DNA of 64,000 bases. Source: Alkalihalobacillus sp. FSL W8-0930 (GTDB taxonomy: Bacteria > Bacillota > Bacilli > Bacillales > Bacillaceae_D). Location of the stretch: assembly GCA_037965595.1 (NCBI GenBank), contig CP150183.1, positions 248,001-312,000 on the forward strand. The letters are read 5' to 3'. The translations under genes were made by a program, and so were the position numbers. Shown here piece by piece: positions 8,875 through 17,600 of this stretch (the stretch's first letter is position 1; the number at the start of each line of letters is the position of its first letter). The notes beneath the pieces are model-generated. The model saw nothing but the letters and a program-made list of their open reading frames with translations, had not been told where the DNA came from and searched no databases.

Positions 8875-9843
8875 TTGAAAACGAAAGATACGAAACATGA
8901 ATTGATTCATAAAAATCTTAAACCAATAAAGGGTGATCGAAAGAAATTAGTCTATTTTTTAAAGAGAGATTGGCAACTGTATGTATTACTCTTATTGCCT
9001 GTCCTGTTTGCATTTATCTTTAAATATATGCCCTTATCAGGACTACTCATTGCTTTTAAGGATTACAACATTATAAAGGGATTTTGGGCTAGCGAATGGG
9101 TCGGTTTTGATATATTTGTTGATCTGTTTAATAGACCAGAATTTGCAAAAGCGGTCCGTAATACGTTATTACTGAATGTCTCTGATTTAATCTTAAGTTT
9201 TACAGTACCCATTATGTTGGCTTTACTTCTCAATGAGGTCACGGGAAAAGTATTTAAAAGAGTAAACCAAACTGTTCTTTATTTACCTCACTTTTTATCA
9301 TGGGTCATCATTGGTGCTCTTGCTTATCAATTACTTGGCCTTGGAAGCGGCATGGTTAACAACCTTATAGAGCAGCTAGGAGGAAGTCGTATCCCCTTTC
9401 TTCAAGAGGATGTACATTGGCTAGTTAGTTATCTAGCGATCGGTGTATGGCAAGGGATGGGGTGGGGAACGATTATTTATCTTGCTGCAATGAGTGGCGT
9501 AAACCCAGAATTATACGAGGCTGCAACCGTCGATGGTGCAGGTAGATGGAGAAAAATGTGGCATGTTACGTTACCATGCATTCGACCTACAATTGTTGTT
9601 CTCTTAATTTTAAGTTTGGGAAATGTGATGGGGGGGTCATTCGAAAGGGTTTTTGCTCTACAGAATATGGCTTCAACAGAATTCACTACAACCATTCCTA
9701 TCTTGGTGTACCGTTGGGGACTCGAAAATGGAGATTTTAGTCGAGCTACTGCACTTGGTCTCTTTCAAGCCGTTATTGGACTTATCCTTGTGTTAGCTTC
9801 AGATAGAATAGCTAAAAAGATGGGAGAAGATGGGCTGCTATAA
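8875..9843 (+). CDS. carbohydrate ABC transporter permease, LplB/UgpA type
   Basis: Integral membrane permease of 322 residues with about six membrane segments and the cytoplasmic EAA loop (YEAATVDGAGRWRKMWHVTL) near residue 225 that docks on an ATPase. The N-terminal LLPVLFAFIFKYMPLSGLLIAF is typical of the LplB family of oligosaccharide importers. TTG 8875 is chosen because AAGGGGGGT lies just upstream; the frame is open back to 8788 but no ribosome binding site is seen there. It is followed by the second permease and the binding protein. No ATPase is present, so a shared MsmX-type ATPase is expected. Confidence 0.85.
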   Translation: MKTKDTKHELIHKNLKPIKGDRKKLVYFLKRDWQLYVLLLLPVLFAFIFKYMPLSGLLIAFKDYNIIKGFWASEWVGFDIFVDLFNRPEFAKAVRNTLLLNVSDLILSFTVPIMLALLLNEVTGKVFKRVNQTVLYLPHFLSWVIIGALAYQLLGLGSGMVNNLIEQLGGSRIPFLQEDVHWLVSYLAIGVWQGMGWGTIIYLAAMSGVNPELYEAATVDGAGRWRKMWHVTLPCIRPTIVVLLILSLGNVMGGSFERVFALQNMASTEFTTTIPILVYRWGLENGDFSRATALGLFQAVIGLILVLASDRIAKKMGEDGLL

Positions 9844-9899
9844 GGAACGTTTTACATTTCAATCACAGAAAAAATGATTAAGACGAAAGAGGGGGGAGT

Positions 9900-10796
9900 A
9901 TGAACGCAATTAATAAGAGCAAGATGGGCAAGCGTAAACGTTTTGATATTTGGGAACTTGTCATTCGTCTCATTCTAATTGTTATTTCTCTAACTTGTTT
10001 ACTTCCTTTTGTACATGTTCTTGTTAAATCGTTAAGTAGTGATGCATACGTTGTTGCAAATAATATCTTCCTTTGGCCTAAAGGGTTTACGCTTGATGCA
10101 TACACACAAATATTAACTGATAAGAGCATATTACAGTCTCTTTATGTAAGCGTTCTTATTACGGTTTTGTTTACGGTAATCGGCATGATTATTACGATTT
10201 GTGCAGCCTATCCACTATCGAGAAAACAATTAAAAGGTCGTACAACAATCACATTGTTGTTCATGATCACTCTGTACTTTACTGGTGGAATTATACCTGA
10301 CTATCTACTCGTAAATAAGTTAGGCATGCTTGATACGATATGGTCGCTTGTTCTTCCAGGCGCTTTTAGTGCATTCAATCTACTCATCTTAAAAACATCT
10401 ATCCAAAGTATTGTACCTGCTAGTTTAGAAGAATCAGCACGTATGGACGGAGCCGGACATTTTCGGATTTTGTGGAGTATCGTTTTGCCACTGATTAAGC
10501 CGATCATTGCCACACTTTCACTTTTCTATGCTGTAGGTCGTTGGAACAGCTATCAAGATGCGTTATTCTACATCAGATATGAAACGGAATTGCGCCCCCT
10601 ACAGTTGAAATTATATTATCTGGTTGTTCAAGCCAGCGAGAGCTTTCAAACCGAATTAACCCTTGTACAAACAAGTAGTCCTGAAACGCTGAGAGCGGCT
10701 GTTGTCATTTTCGCGACATTACCAATCCTTTGTATCTATCCATTTGTACAAAAGTATTTTGTGAAAGGCGTCATGATTGGATCTGTCAAAGAATAA
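9900..10796 (+). CDS. carbohydrate ABC transporter permease, YtcP/LplC type
   Basis: Second permease of 298 residues with six membrane segments (first: LVIRLILIVISLTCLLPFVH) and an EAA-loop variant, EESARMDGAGHFRILWSIVL, near residue 180. The C-terminus KYFVKGVMIGSVKE is characteristic of this family. Start ATG 9900 has GAGGGGGGAG immediately upstream. It lies 56 bp after the first permease and 18 bp before the binding protein, forming an importer operon. Confidence 0.88.
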   Translation: MNAINKSKMGKRKRFDIWELVIRLILIVISLTCLLPFVHVLVKSLSSDAYVVANNIFLWPKGFTLDAYTQILTDKSILQSLYVSVLITVLFTVIGMIITICAAYPLSRKQLKGRTTITLLFMITLYFTGGIIPDYLLVNKLGMLDTIWSLVLPGAFSAFNLLILKTSIQSIVPASLEESARMDGAGHFRILWSIVLPLIKPIIATLSLFYAVGRWNSYQDALFYIRYETELRPLQLKLYYLVVQASESFQTELTLVQTSSPETLRAAVVIFATLPILCIYPFVQKYFVKGVMIGSVKE

Positions 10797-10814
10797 TAAA
10801 GATGGGGGATAACT

Positions 10815-12428
10815 ATGAAAAGTAAATGGTTGAGTACTTTTACTGTTTTGGCTTTGGGAGGGCTTTTAGTTGCATGTTCAAATGACGCTGCGAATGATCC
10901 TAAACAAAACGATGATGGAACGAATTTACCTGACGATGAGATGAAGTTTACAGATACGGTTGAGTTAAGTATTCCTGTTTATGATCGAGCTTTTGAAGGC
11001 TGGAATGTATCTGATAATTTTTATACTCGTTGGATTCAAGAAGAATTTGGGGATGAACACAACATCTCTGTCAATTTTGTTCCGATAGCAAGAGCTAGTG
11101 AGGTAACGGACTTTCAACAGCTATTAGCAGCAGGAAACGCACCTGATGTTATTTTCCATTATGATATGCCACAAGCGTTGGCTTACTATGACAGTGATGT
11201 GTTGCAGCCGCTTGATACAGACGAACTGGCTAAGTATGCGCCGACATATTGGGAAAATCTAAAAGAGACGAATGAACAATTTGGTGTTGTAGATGATCAA
11301 AACATGTTCTTCTTTGCTGATCGACCAGATGTCAGTAATTATACAACCGTTATTCGTAAGGATTGGGTTGAACAAGTGGGTATGAAAGTGGAGGATTTAA
11401 CGTCACTTGAAAAGCTAAATGAAATGGCAGAGAAGTGGAAGGATGCAGGACTTGGTACGATGGGTGGAGGATTAACGGCTAATATTTTTAACTATAATTA
11501 TGCTTTCCGGGACTGGCCAATTGATCCAGAATACCGTGCGCTTTATTCAGACCTAATGGTAGCTGATTTTACAACGGAAGATACAGAACGTTGGCTTAAG
11601 AATTTAAGTTATCGGTACCATAATGGCCTAATAGATAAGGAATTTTACCTTCGTACAGATGCGAACCAAATAAAATCGGAGTTTGTAGCAGGTCGTACAG
11701 GTATAGTGGGAGAGTACATTTCTTATAATACGGATCTTTATACATCTACACTACAAAATAATCCAGAAGCTGAATTCGCTGTACTCCCACCATATGCTGA
11801 AATTCCAGAAGGAGGCGTACCACAAGGTCGAGCAAATTGGCCATTTGGCTTAATCATGGGAATCAATGAATCCGCCACTGAAGAAGAAAGAGTGGCTGTA
11901 TGGTTGTACCTAGAATGGATGAGTCAGCCTGAAAACCTATTTTTCTTGCAGAATGGGATAGAAGGTGAGAACTATACATTAGATTCAGATGGAATCCCAA
12001 TCATTGAAACAGAATTCAATGGTGAATCAGCTCTATCAATGAACAATAACAAGGATTATTGGGCACTTGTAACGGAAGCCCCTTATTTTGAGACTGAAGA
12101 ATTAACACGTAAAGCAATGGAAAGCTTCTGGTCACCTCCAGGTTTCGAATATATTGTTGATGATATGTTTAAGTATCAAGATGAAACAAGGGAGTATTCT
12201 ATACAAGATCCTTTATTCACAGTAGTCATAGATAGTCAAAATGATTATCAAGCTGACTTGAATGCATTATTCCAAGAACTTTATCTAATGGTCGTCATGG
12301 GGCCTGAAGATAAGTTTGATGAGAATTACGAAGCGGCCAAGGAGCGGTATTTAAATGCTGGCTACCAACAAATATTAGACGAGAAGCAAGCAGCCATTGA
12401 TGAAGGAAAGTTTAATTATTTTGAGTAA
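10815..12428 (+). CDS. extracellular solute-binding lipoprotein (LplA-like)
   Basis: Substrate-binding lipoprotein of 537 residues for the adjacent permeases. A signal peptide with lipobox LVAC places the lipidated Cys at residue 21, followed by an acidic linker. The mature protein carries the bilobal family-1 solute-binding fold: an NVSDNFYTRWIQEEFGDEHN region, then QQLLAAGNAPDVIFHYD, and a C-terminal helical part (AAKERYLNAGYQQILDEKQA). At about 540 residues it matches the large LplA/YtcQ group that binds complex oligosaccharides. A terminator follows at 12441. The neighbouring heparinase II/III and DUF2264 genes suggest an acidic or rhamnogalacturonan-like glycan; this is inference. Confidence 0.88.
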   Translation: MKSKWLSTFTVLALGGLLVACSNDAANDPKQNDDGTNLPDDEMKFTDTVELSIPVYDRAFEGWNVSDNFYTRWIQEEFGDEHNISVNFVPIARASEVTDFQQLLAAGNAPDVIFHYDMPQALAYYDSDVLQPLDTDELAKYAPTYWENLKETNEQFGVVDDQNMFFFADRPDVSNYTTVIRKDWVEQVGMKVEDLTSLEKLNEMAEKWKDAGLGTMGGGLTANIFNYNYAFRDWPIDPEYRALYSDLMVADFTTEDTERWLKNLSYRYHNGLIDKEFYLRTDANQIKSEFVAGRTGIVGEYISYNTDLYTSTLQNNPEAEFAVLPPYAEIPEGGVPQGRANWPFGLIMGINESATEEERVAVWLYLEWMSQPENLFFLQNGIEGENYTLDSDGIPIIETEFNGESALSMNNNKDYWALVTEAPYFETEELTRKAMESFWSPPGFEYIVDDMFKYQDETREYSIQDPLFTVVIDSQNDYQADLNALFQELYLMVVMGPEDKFDENYEAAKERYLNAGYQQILDEKQAAIDEGKFNYFE

Positions 12429-12440
12429 GAAAAGCATGAA

Positions 12441-12473
12441 AAAGAGTGAGGCGCGAGTGCCTCACTCTTTTTT
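12441..12473 (+). terminator. strong hairpin terminator after the ABC importer
   Basis: A 12-bp stem AAAGAGTGAGGC / GCCTCACTCTTT with loop GCGAGT, then a T run. The stem is identical to that of the terminator at 8622-8654. Confidence 0.9.
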
Positions 12474-12540
12474 GTTTTTCTAGCAGATAAAGAGGGTAAT
12501 GCTAAATTAATTGGGTTTAATTAGGAGGGAGCTTACTGCG

Positions 12541-12816
12541 ATGTATCGAACGTGTAGTCATTGCAATCGAGATGTACCGATGTGGAAAATCATCCTTTCC
12601 AATTGGCGTTCAGTAAAGTGTACACATTGTAAAAAACGAAATTACACAACCACTTCTACACAGAGGCTTCAAAACTATTTTCTACTGCCACTAGCAGCAC
12701 TAAGTGGAATTATAACGGGAATAGTAGTCGATTCATTAGTAGAGGTGTTGTTGTATGTATCTCTGTTTGTCTGCGTCTACTTATTGATTAGTCTGCCGTT
12801 TTATCGGTTAGAGTAG
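12541..12816 (+). CDS. small zinc-finger membrane protein (TIGR04104-like)
   Basis: Protein of 91 residues. The N-terminal zinc ribbon has CSHC and, about 20 residues later, CTHC (CxxC...CxxC) with the intervening MWKIILSNWRSVK typical of the TIGR04104 putative zinc-finger family. Two hydrophobic segments follow (about residues 40-60 and 63-85). ATG 12541 has AGGAGG 13 nt upstream, slightly far; a TTG at 12511 in the same frame is less likely. The stop codon directly abuts the stop of the convergent heparinase-like gene. Function unknown. Confidence 0.7.
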   Translation: MYRTCSHCNRDVPMWKIILSNWRSVKCTHCKKRNYTTTSTQRLQNYFLLPLAALSGIITGIVVDSLVEVLLYVSLFVCVYLLISLPFYRLE

Positions 12817-14598
12817 TTACTCCAAGTTAAACTGACACGTAAATGAAAATGCTCCTATTATTTTTTCGAAACTAAAATCAATCAGACTAAGTTCTTTCAT
12901 AATCCCAAAGTGATCTACTATCTTCTCTTTTTTTATGGTTGGAGTCAACTCTTGATCAAACGTTACATAAAGAGTTGAATCACCTTGAGCAATGGTGATT
13001 TTACCGGGTTCAACTTGAACGTTCTCTGCTAGACTCACAAATCGTTCGATAATAGAATCCGGTGCCGTAAGTATGAATGAATCTATCAAACGAACACACC
13101 CGAGCTCCCTATCTATCTCCCATTTTCGAGTAAACGACTGCAAAGAAGGAACGGAGTATGCATTGGTTAGGTCTAGTTGAAATTCGCTCTGTTGACCTTG
13201 ATTATGAAAGGAAAGAACCCTGGCACATGCATCAGCACCTTGCTGTTGAACACACCCCCCAATGAGAGGGACGGAATGGCCGTGTGATCCGTTTGAGAGC
13301 ATGTGATATCGGTCCGTACTGAAGGAAGCTTTTATGTAATGTCCCGCCCCGATGTCTGATAACATAGACACCCCATTCACATAGATCATGAACTGTCCCA
13401 GATCATTATGGTTGTGAGGCTCATCGTTATGTCCACCTTTTAGGGCTACGCCAGTTATTTGATTCTTATATTCAAAGGTTGAGAGGTACCACTGTGCCTC
13501 GAAAAAGTAGCTTGTGTGAGTGGGCCATACCCCGCCATCTTTCGTTTCGTCATACCAAATAAAATGACGAATGGCAGGAGCAAAACGGTAGCATGGGTCT
13601 GAATCAAATGTAGCGCAATCACTCGTCCTGGGAAGGTGTATTTGCTTGAAATGAGTATGCAGATAATGGCTAAGACCAAGAAGTGGTGAGGCCATTTCTA
13701 ACGCATCTGAGAAGTTAGCGACTGTATTCTCGCCCATAAAGACCTTTTCTTGAAATTGAGCGGTTTCGTTTAATTTAGGAAGCGCAAGTAGATCGATCTT
13801 ACCTTCTGTCTGCTTTTTTAGTAAATCCGCAAAGTAGATAAAGTACCCGAACCCATACTGCCAATAATGATAGCCCTCCTGACACACGCCTTCATCTGTT
13901 AACCCCAACACAAAGTAAGAGACGCTTTTAACACATCTATCAAGAATCAATTGACGTTCTTCTTCGGAATCCATTAAGTACATCGCACATGCACCAATCG
14001 AACCAGCGCATACAGCTGACCAATTATGAGTAGCCTGCTCCCACGGTTGTTCCACTTTTTGAAAGGGCTCAAGCACCCTTCTGCGAGTTTCGTAGTTTAT
14101 TCTATGCTTGATTAGAACGGGCAGTGTATCTTCGAACATTGTTAAAATTTCCGCTAAAGAAAAGGCTGTCTCGGCGGCAAATAAATCAATTTGTTGATGA
14201 GCTTCTAAATTATGATCAGACTTCTCAAATGCTGAGTCTTGTCTAAGATGGGCAGGCAAACACCACGTCCATTCACCACAAATGGCCCATATGGTTGAGT
14301 GAAGATGCGTACGGTACTCCAGGTGATCTGGATAGAGGTATGACAGAATTGAAAAGGTGGTAAGACGCTTGCGCCTTTCAAAGTAAAGCTGTTGATACGG
14401 GTCGCGATCTCCATTTATAAAATAAGCGTTAAATGAATCATAGTCTAGTTCAGGCATTGGCGTATGTAAAACAGATTGCGCATAGGTGGAGAGGTCTTTA
14501 ACCCAAATTTGCAGGAAGGAAGACTGCTGGATCTTCAGCTGAATTCGATTAGGTGAAATGGGTTCTCCATAAACATCTGTGAATAAGGATTTTTTCAT
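12817..14598 (-). CDS. heparinase II/III family protein (alginate-lyase-like toroid)
   Basis: Protein of 593 residues without a signal peptide, so probably cytoplasmic. The N-terminal half is an alpha-toroid (tryptophan-rich WTWCLPAHL, NWSAVCAGSIGACAMYL), and the C-terminal half carries the heparinase II/III signature ALKGGHNDEPHNHNDLGQF. Homologues are polysaccharide lyases that cleave uronic-acid-containing oligosaccharides by beta-elimination. Start ATG 14598 (MKKSLFTDVYG) has GGAGG at an 8-nt spacing; the upstream in-frame codons are not supported. It is divergent from the DUF2264 gene and convergent with the zinc-finger gene. Context suggests intracellular breakdown of imported oligosaccharides. 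Confidence 0.82.
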   Translation of the reverse strand: MKKSLFTDVYGEPISPNRIQLKIQQSSFLQIWVKDLSTYAQSVLHTPMPELDYDSFNAYFINGDRDPYQQLYFERRKRLTTFSILSYLYPDHLEYRTHLHSTIWAICGEWTWCLPAHLRQDSAFEKSDHNLEAHQQIDLFAAETAFSLAEILTMFEDTLPVLIKHRINYETRRRVLEPFQKVEQPWEQATHNWSAVCAGSIGACAMYLMDSEEERQLILDRCVKSVSYFVLGLTDEGVCQEGYHYWQYGFGYFIYFADLLKKQTEGKIDLLALPKLNETAQFQEKVFMGENTVANFSDALEMASPLLGLSHYLHTHFKQIHLPRTSDCATFDSDPCYRFAPAIRHFIWYDETKDGGVWPTHTSYFFEAQWYLSTFEYKNQITGVALKGGHNDEPHNHNDLGQFMIYVNGVSMLSDIGAGHYIKASFSTDRYHMLSNGSHGHSVPLIGGCVQQQGADACARVLSFHNQGQQSEFQLDLTNAYSVPSLQSFTRKWEIDRELGCVRLIDSFILTAPDSIIERFVSLAENVQVEPGKITIAQGDSTLYVTFDQELTPTIKKEKIVDHFGIMKELSLIDFSFEKIIGAFSFTCQFNLE

Positions 14599-14690
14599 AA
14601 AAAGCTCCTCCAATCTGCCCTAAAAGGGTACTTTTCTTCTATTGTAAGGGTTTACAATAGAAGAAATCAATTGAATGGAAGGGTGATCAT

Positions 14691-16517
14691 ATGAAACGTG
14701 AAAGTCTTCAAATGGGTGCAACGAAAGCAGATGCTGAGAAGTGGCTTCTTGAAATGGTTGATCCTGTGATGGCTGAGTTAAAAGAAGGTCATGCAGGAAT
14801 TCATTTAGGAGAGACAGGAGCATCATACGGCTCAAAAACAGCTCATATGGAAGCATTCTCTAGGCTATTCTGGGGAGTGGCTCCACTCGTAGCTGGTGGC
14901 AGTCATCCTCCCTATCTCGACCGACTCGTTGAAGGTGTTAGGAACGGAACGGACCCGAACCACTCTGAATATTGGGGAAAGCTGACTGATTATCATCAGA
15001 TGCTGGTAGAAATGTCCGTGTACGGCTATGCGCTTTGTTTAATGCCAGATCAGCTTTGGGGGAAGCTAACAAACAAGGAGCGAGATCATCTTGTTGCATG
15101 GCTGTCCCAAAGTAGTAAATACAAATGTCATGACTGCAACTGGCTGTTCTTCCCGGTTCTTGTTCAGTTGGGGTTAAAGCAAGTTGGCGCACCGTATTGC
15201 CAGCAAACGATTGATGATTCACTTGAACGGATGGAGGCTTTTTATCTGGGAAATGGCTGGTATGCTGACGGAGAAGATGCGCATCGTGACTATTACGTCC
15301 CATTTGCGATTCATTTTTATAGCCTTTTTTATGCAAAGGTAATGGAGGAGGATGATCCCGAACGAGCCAGTCTCTATAAAGAAAGGGCTAAACGTTTTGC
15401 CAAGGATTTTATCTACTGGTTTGCAGACGATGGACGTGCGATTCCGTATGGTCGCAGTATGACGTATCGTTTTGCCCAGGCTGCGTTCTGGAGTGCGATT
15501 GTTTATGCGGAGGTAGATGTTGCTCCTTATACACTTGGGGAGATAAAAGGTCTATTGTTTCGTCATCTTCGTGAGTGGATGGACCGACCGATTTTCGATG
15601 CAAGAGGTGTATTGACGATTGGGTACGAGTATCCGAATCTAGGGATGTCGGAAAACTATAATTCCCCGGGCTCACCGTACTGGGCACTCAAAACGTTCTT
15701 ATTTCTGGCGCTTTCAGATGATCATCCATTTTGGAAGACGGACGAACAGGAAATGCCAACGTTAACAGAAGTTCACGCACAAGCTGAAGCAAACAAAGTG
15801 CTGACTCGGCATAAGGGGCACGCAGCCATGTTTAATGCAGGTCACCTAAGGACAAATGACCATACTCATACCTCTGCCAAGTATGAGAAGTTTGTCTACT
15901 CGAGTCACTTTGGGTTTAGTGTTCCCCGGGCAGAATGGGGAATGGAGCAGGGTGCTTTTGATTCGATGCTTGCATTAAGCGAGCAGGACCAACTTTTTAG
16001 AGTGAAACGCTCGTCCACAACGATTCAACTCTCAAACTCATTAATCAAAATGGATTGGCAGCCATGGAAGGACGTCACAGTAGAAACATGGATTGTGCCT
16101 GGTCTTCCGTGTCATTTACGAGTTCACCGGATTCAAACAGCTAGGCCACTAACCGCTGCAGAAGGTGGATTTGCTGTTGGAGTTGATGAAGGGGAAAATG
16201 GATCATCCATCGTGGGAGAGGGCAAAGCGCTCTATTCGTATAGTGGTGGAACAAGTGGAATCAAGCGTCTGTATGGAACAGGAGAGGTGAAGCTGGTGTA
16301 TCCAAACATAAATACAAACATCATGAAGCCACGAACCAGTATTCCAACCGTTGTGAGTACATTAGAACCAGGAACACATATTCAAGCAGTTGCGGTGTAT
16401 GGAACGTCGGACGATTGCTACGATTCAGATTGGGACGCGTATTTTTCAGTTGAGGAAAAGGAAGGCACACTTACTTTTTACCAAAAAGGATTAGACGAAC
16501 CGATACTAACGATATAA
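14691..16517 (+). CDS. DUF2264 domain protein (predicted glycoside-active toroid)
   Basis: Protein of 608 residues whose N-terminal ~360 residues match DUF2264: FSRLFWGVAPLVAGG, CNWLFFPVLVQLGLK, WYADGEDAHRDYYVPFAIHF, and IPYGRSMTYRFAQAAFWSAI. The family is predicted to be an (alpha/alpha)6 toroid and recurs in pectin and rhamnogalacturonan utilisation loci. The C-terminal part is beta-rich. The ATG at 14691 has GGAAGG upstream. The divergent arrangement with the heparinase-like gene (93 bp apart) implies shared regulation, but no regulator gene is present in the cluster. Confidence 0.82.
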   Translation: MKRESLQMGATKADAEKWLLEMVDPVMAELKEGHAGIHLGETGASYGSKTAHMEAFSRLFWGVAPLVAGGSHPPYLDRLVEGVRNGTDPNHSEYWGKLTDYHQMLVEMSVYGYALCLMPDQLWGKLTNKERDHLVAWLSQSSKYKCHDCNWLFFPVLVQLGLKQVGAPYCQQTIDDSLERMEAFYLGNGWYADGEDAHRDYYVPFAIHFYSLFYAKVMEEDDPERASLYKERAKRFAKDFIYWFADDGRAIPYGRSMTYRFAQAAFWSAIVYAEVDVAPYTLGEIKGLLFRHLREWMDRPIFDARGVLTIGYEYPNLGMSENYNSPGSPYWALKTFLFLALSDDHPFWKTDEQEMPTLTEVHAQAEANKVLTRHKGHAAMFNAGHLRTNDHTHTSAKYEKFVYSSHFGFSVPRAEWGMEQGAFDSMLALSEQDQLFRVKRSSTTIQLSNSLIKMDWQPWKDVTVETWIVPGLPCHLRVHRIQTARPLTAAEGGFAVGVDEGENGSSIVGEGKALYSYSGGTSGIKRLYGTGEVKLVYPNINTNIMKPRTSIPTVVSTLEPGTHIQAVAVYGTSDDCYDSDWDAYFSVEEKEGTLTFYQKGLDEPILTI

Positions 16518-16521
16518 AGGA

Positions 16522-16559
16522 GAAACTCGACACCCAGAGAGGATGTCGAGTTTCTTTTT
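16522..16559. terminator. hairpin terminator
   Basis: Perfect 11-bp arms GAAACTCGACA and TGTCGAGTTTC followed by TTTTT, between the DUF2264 gene and the convergent amidase. Confidence 0.85.
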
Positions 16560-16564
16560 GTTAT

Positions 16565-17242
16565 TTAGTTAGGTTGGAACTGTACATATTGTGTATTGCC
16601 AGTGATAAAGAGACCACTGCGGAGCTCGTACATCTTTGAACCATTCACTACTAATTCGCGAACAAAGGTAAAGACCTCATCGCGGCTCACAGTCTGATAG
16701 CGGGCGTTCCAATCAGGTCGATTGTACACCCAAAGAGAGGACGCGAGCACCCGAACCGTTCCGATTGAGTCGTTACTACTGCCACCAACCTCTTGAATGA
16801 AGCTATTCCATACACTTAATAGATTAGCCGGGCAGTTCTTGCCTGTCCAATGCTGATGACTGACCACACGCGAAAGTGGGATGTTTAACTGATTCATCAT
16901 ACTTTGGATGAGTTCAATCGCTCTTTGGCGTGTTGCGGTAAAATCGCCATCTCTATTCACGCAAAGTTCAATTCCGATTGACTGGCTGTTCCCACTAGAA
17001 CCTGCGTGCCAGCCAACTTCATTTGTTGGCAGGTGCTGATAGATAACAGAGTCATCGACTGTATAGTGCCAAGAGACTTGGCGACTTTGGGCATCGGCCC
17101 CTTTTACATAGCGAGAATGCGTCTCTGCGTCTGCTCCCGGGCTGGTGTTGGCTGTTTCGTGCACGGTGATGTAGGTAGGGGTGAGGCTTGTCCCCGGTCG
17201 GTTTGAGTTACTCGTTGGAATAAAATCTTGGATGATGTTCAT
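16565..17242 (-). CDS. N-acetylmuramoyl-L-alanine amidase (Amidase_2) with SH3-like tail
   Basis: Protein of 225 residues. The N-terminal amidase-2 domain (residues ~8-145) has the first zinc ligand in YITVHETANTS, the substrate block GWHAGSSGNSQSIGIELCVN, and the second ligand set in SHQHWTGKNCPANLL. This is a phage- or plasmid-type peptidoglycan amidase resembling CwlA/XlyA. The C-terminal ~70 residues (VRVLASSLWVYNRPDWNARY onward) look like an SH3-type cell-wall-binding module. No signal peptide is seen. The start at 17242 follows the yvrJ-like stop by 1 nt and has GAGGAGG upstream. It is divergent from a split sigma factor. Confidence 0.88.
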   Translation of the reverse strand: MNIIQDFIPTSNSNRPGTSLTPTYITVHETANTSPGADAETHSRYVKGADAQSRQVSWHYTVDDSVIYQHLPTNEVGWHAGSSGNSQSIGIELCVNRDGDFTATRQRAIELIQSMMNQLNIPLSRVVSHQHWTGKNCPANLLSVWNSFIQEVGGSSNDSIGTVRVLASSLWVYNRPDWNARYQTVSRDEVFTFVRELVVNGSKMYELRSGLFITGNTQYVQFQPN

Positions 17243-17243
17243 G

Positions 17244-17408
17244 TTACTCGTCCTCCTCTTTTTTTGTTGCAAGCTTCCTAGTCAGGTCTTCAATGGCTAG
17301 CGTCTGTGCGGTGATTTGCTTTTCAAAACGAAACAATAGATACAAGGCAACAGCACTTGGAAATCCGACGTTCGCAAGCAGCATCGTCCATTCAGGCATA
17401 GTTCCCAT
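17244..17408 (-). CDS. yvrJ: YvrJ-like small membrane protein
   Basis: A 54-codon gene: MGTMPEWTMLLANVGFPSAV (membrane segment continuing ALYLLFRF) then a charged helix EKQITAQTLAIEDLTRKLAT. This fits the YvrJ family (NVGFP followed by a single membrane segment and a basic/acidic tail). AAAGGGGTG precedes the ATG. Its stop is 1 nt from the amidase start, so the two genes are translated together. In B. subtilis, yvrJ is located at the sigO-rsoA locus, which strengthens the reading of the divergent genes at 17601-18486. Confidence 0.72.
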   Translation of the reverse strand: MGTMPEWTMLLANVGFPSAVALYLLFRFEKQITAQTLAIEDLTRKLATKKEEDE

Positions 17409-17476
17409 CTTTTCACCCCTTTAAGAGAAGCTACTATATAAAGAGATCTCCACGAAAAAAAAATCAACTTATTTCC

Positions 17477-17535
17477 CAAATTGATAAGAACATATATTCG
17501 CTTTTTCTGTGTATAATGAGAACATAAGTTCTTAT
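17477..17535. promoter_or_regulatory. divergent promoter region of the SigO-like locus
   Basis: Between yvrJ and the sigma-like gene lies a TATAAT at 17512-17517 reading toward the sigma gene, and just after it a perfect small inverted repeat AGAACATAAGTTCT (17519-17532). A related AAGAACATA occurs about 30 bp upstream. These could be a promoter and an operator or a sigma-specific promoter; the assignment is tentative. Confidence 0.35.
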
Positions 17536-17600
17536 TTATTTTATAGAACATTGATTATTTATTGCTTGTCATCTCTTTAAAGAGAAAGGAGGTATGTTTA

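Noticed and set aside
14938-15687. Minus-strand ORFs antisense to the DUF2264 gene
   Set aside because: No ribosome binding sites; they fall entirely inside a conserved coding region with normal codon use on the plus strand.
16565-17408. Prophage remnant based on the amidase and YvrJ-like pair
   Set aside because: No other phage gene (holin, tail, integrase) is present, and the link to a SigO/RsoA-like pair explains the context better.
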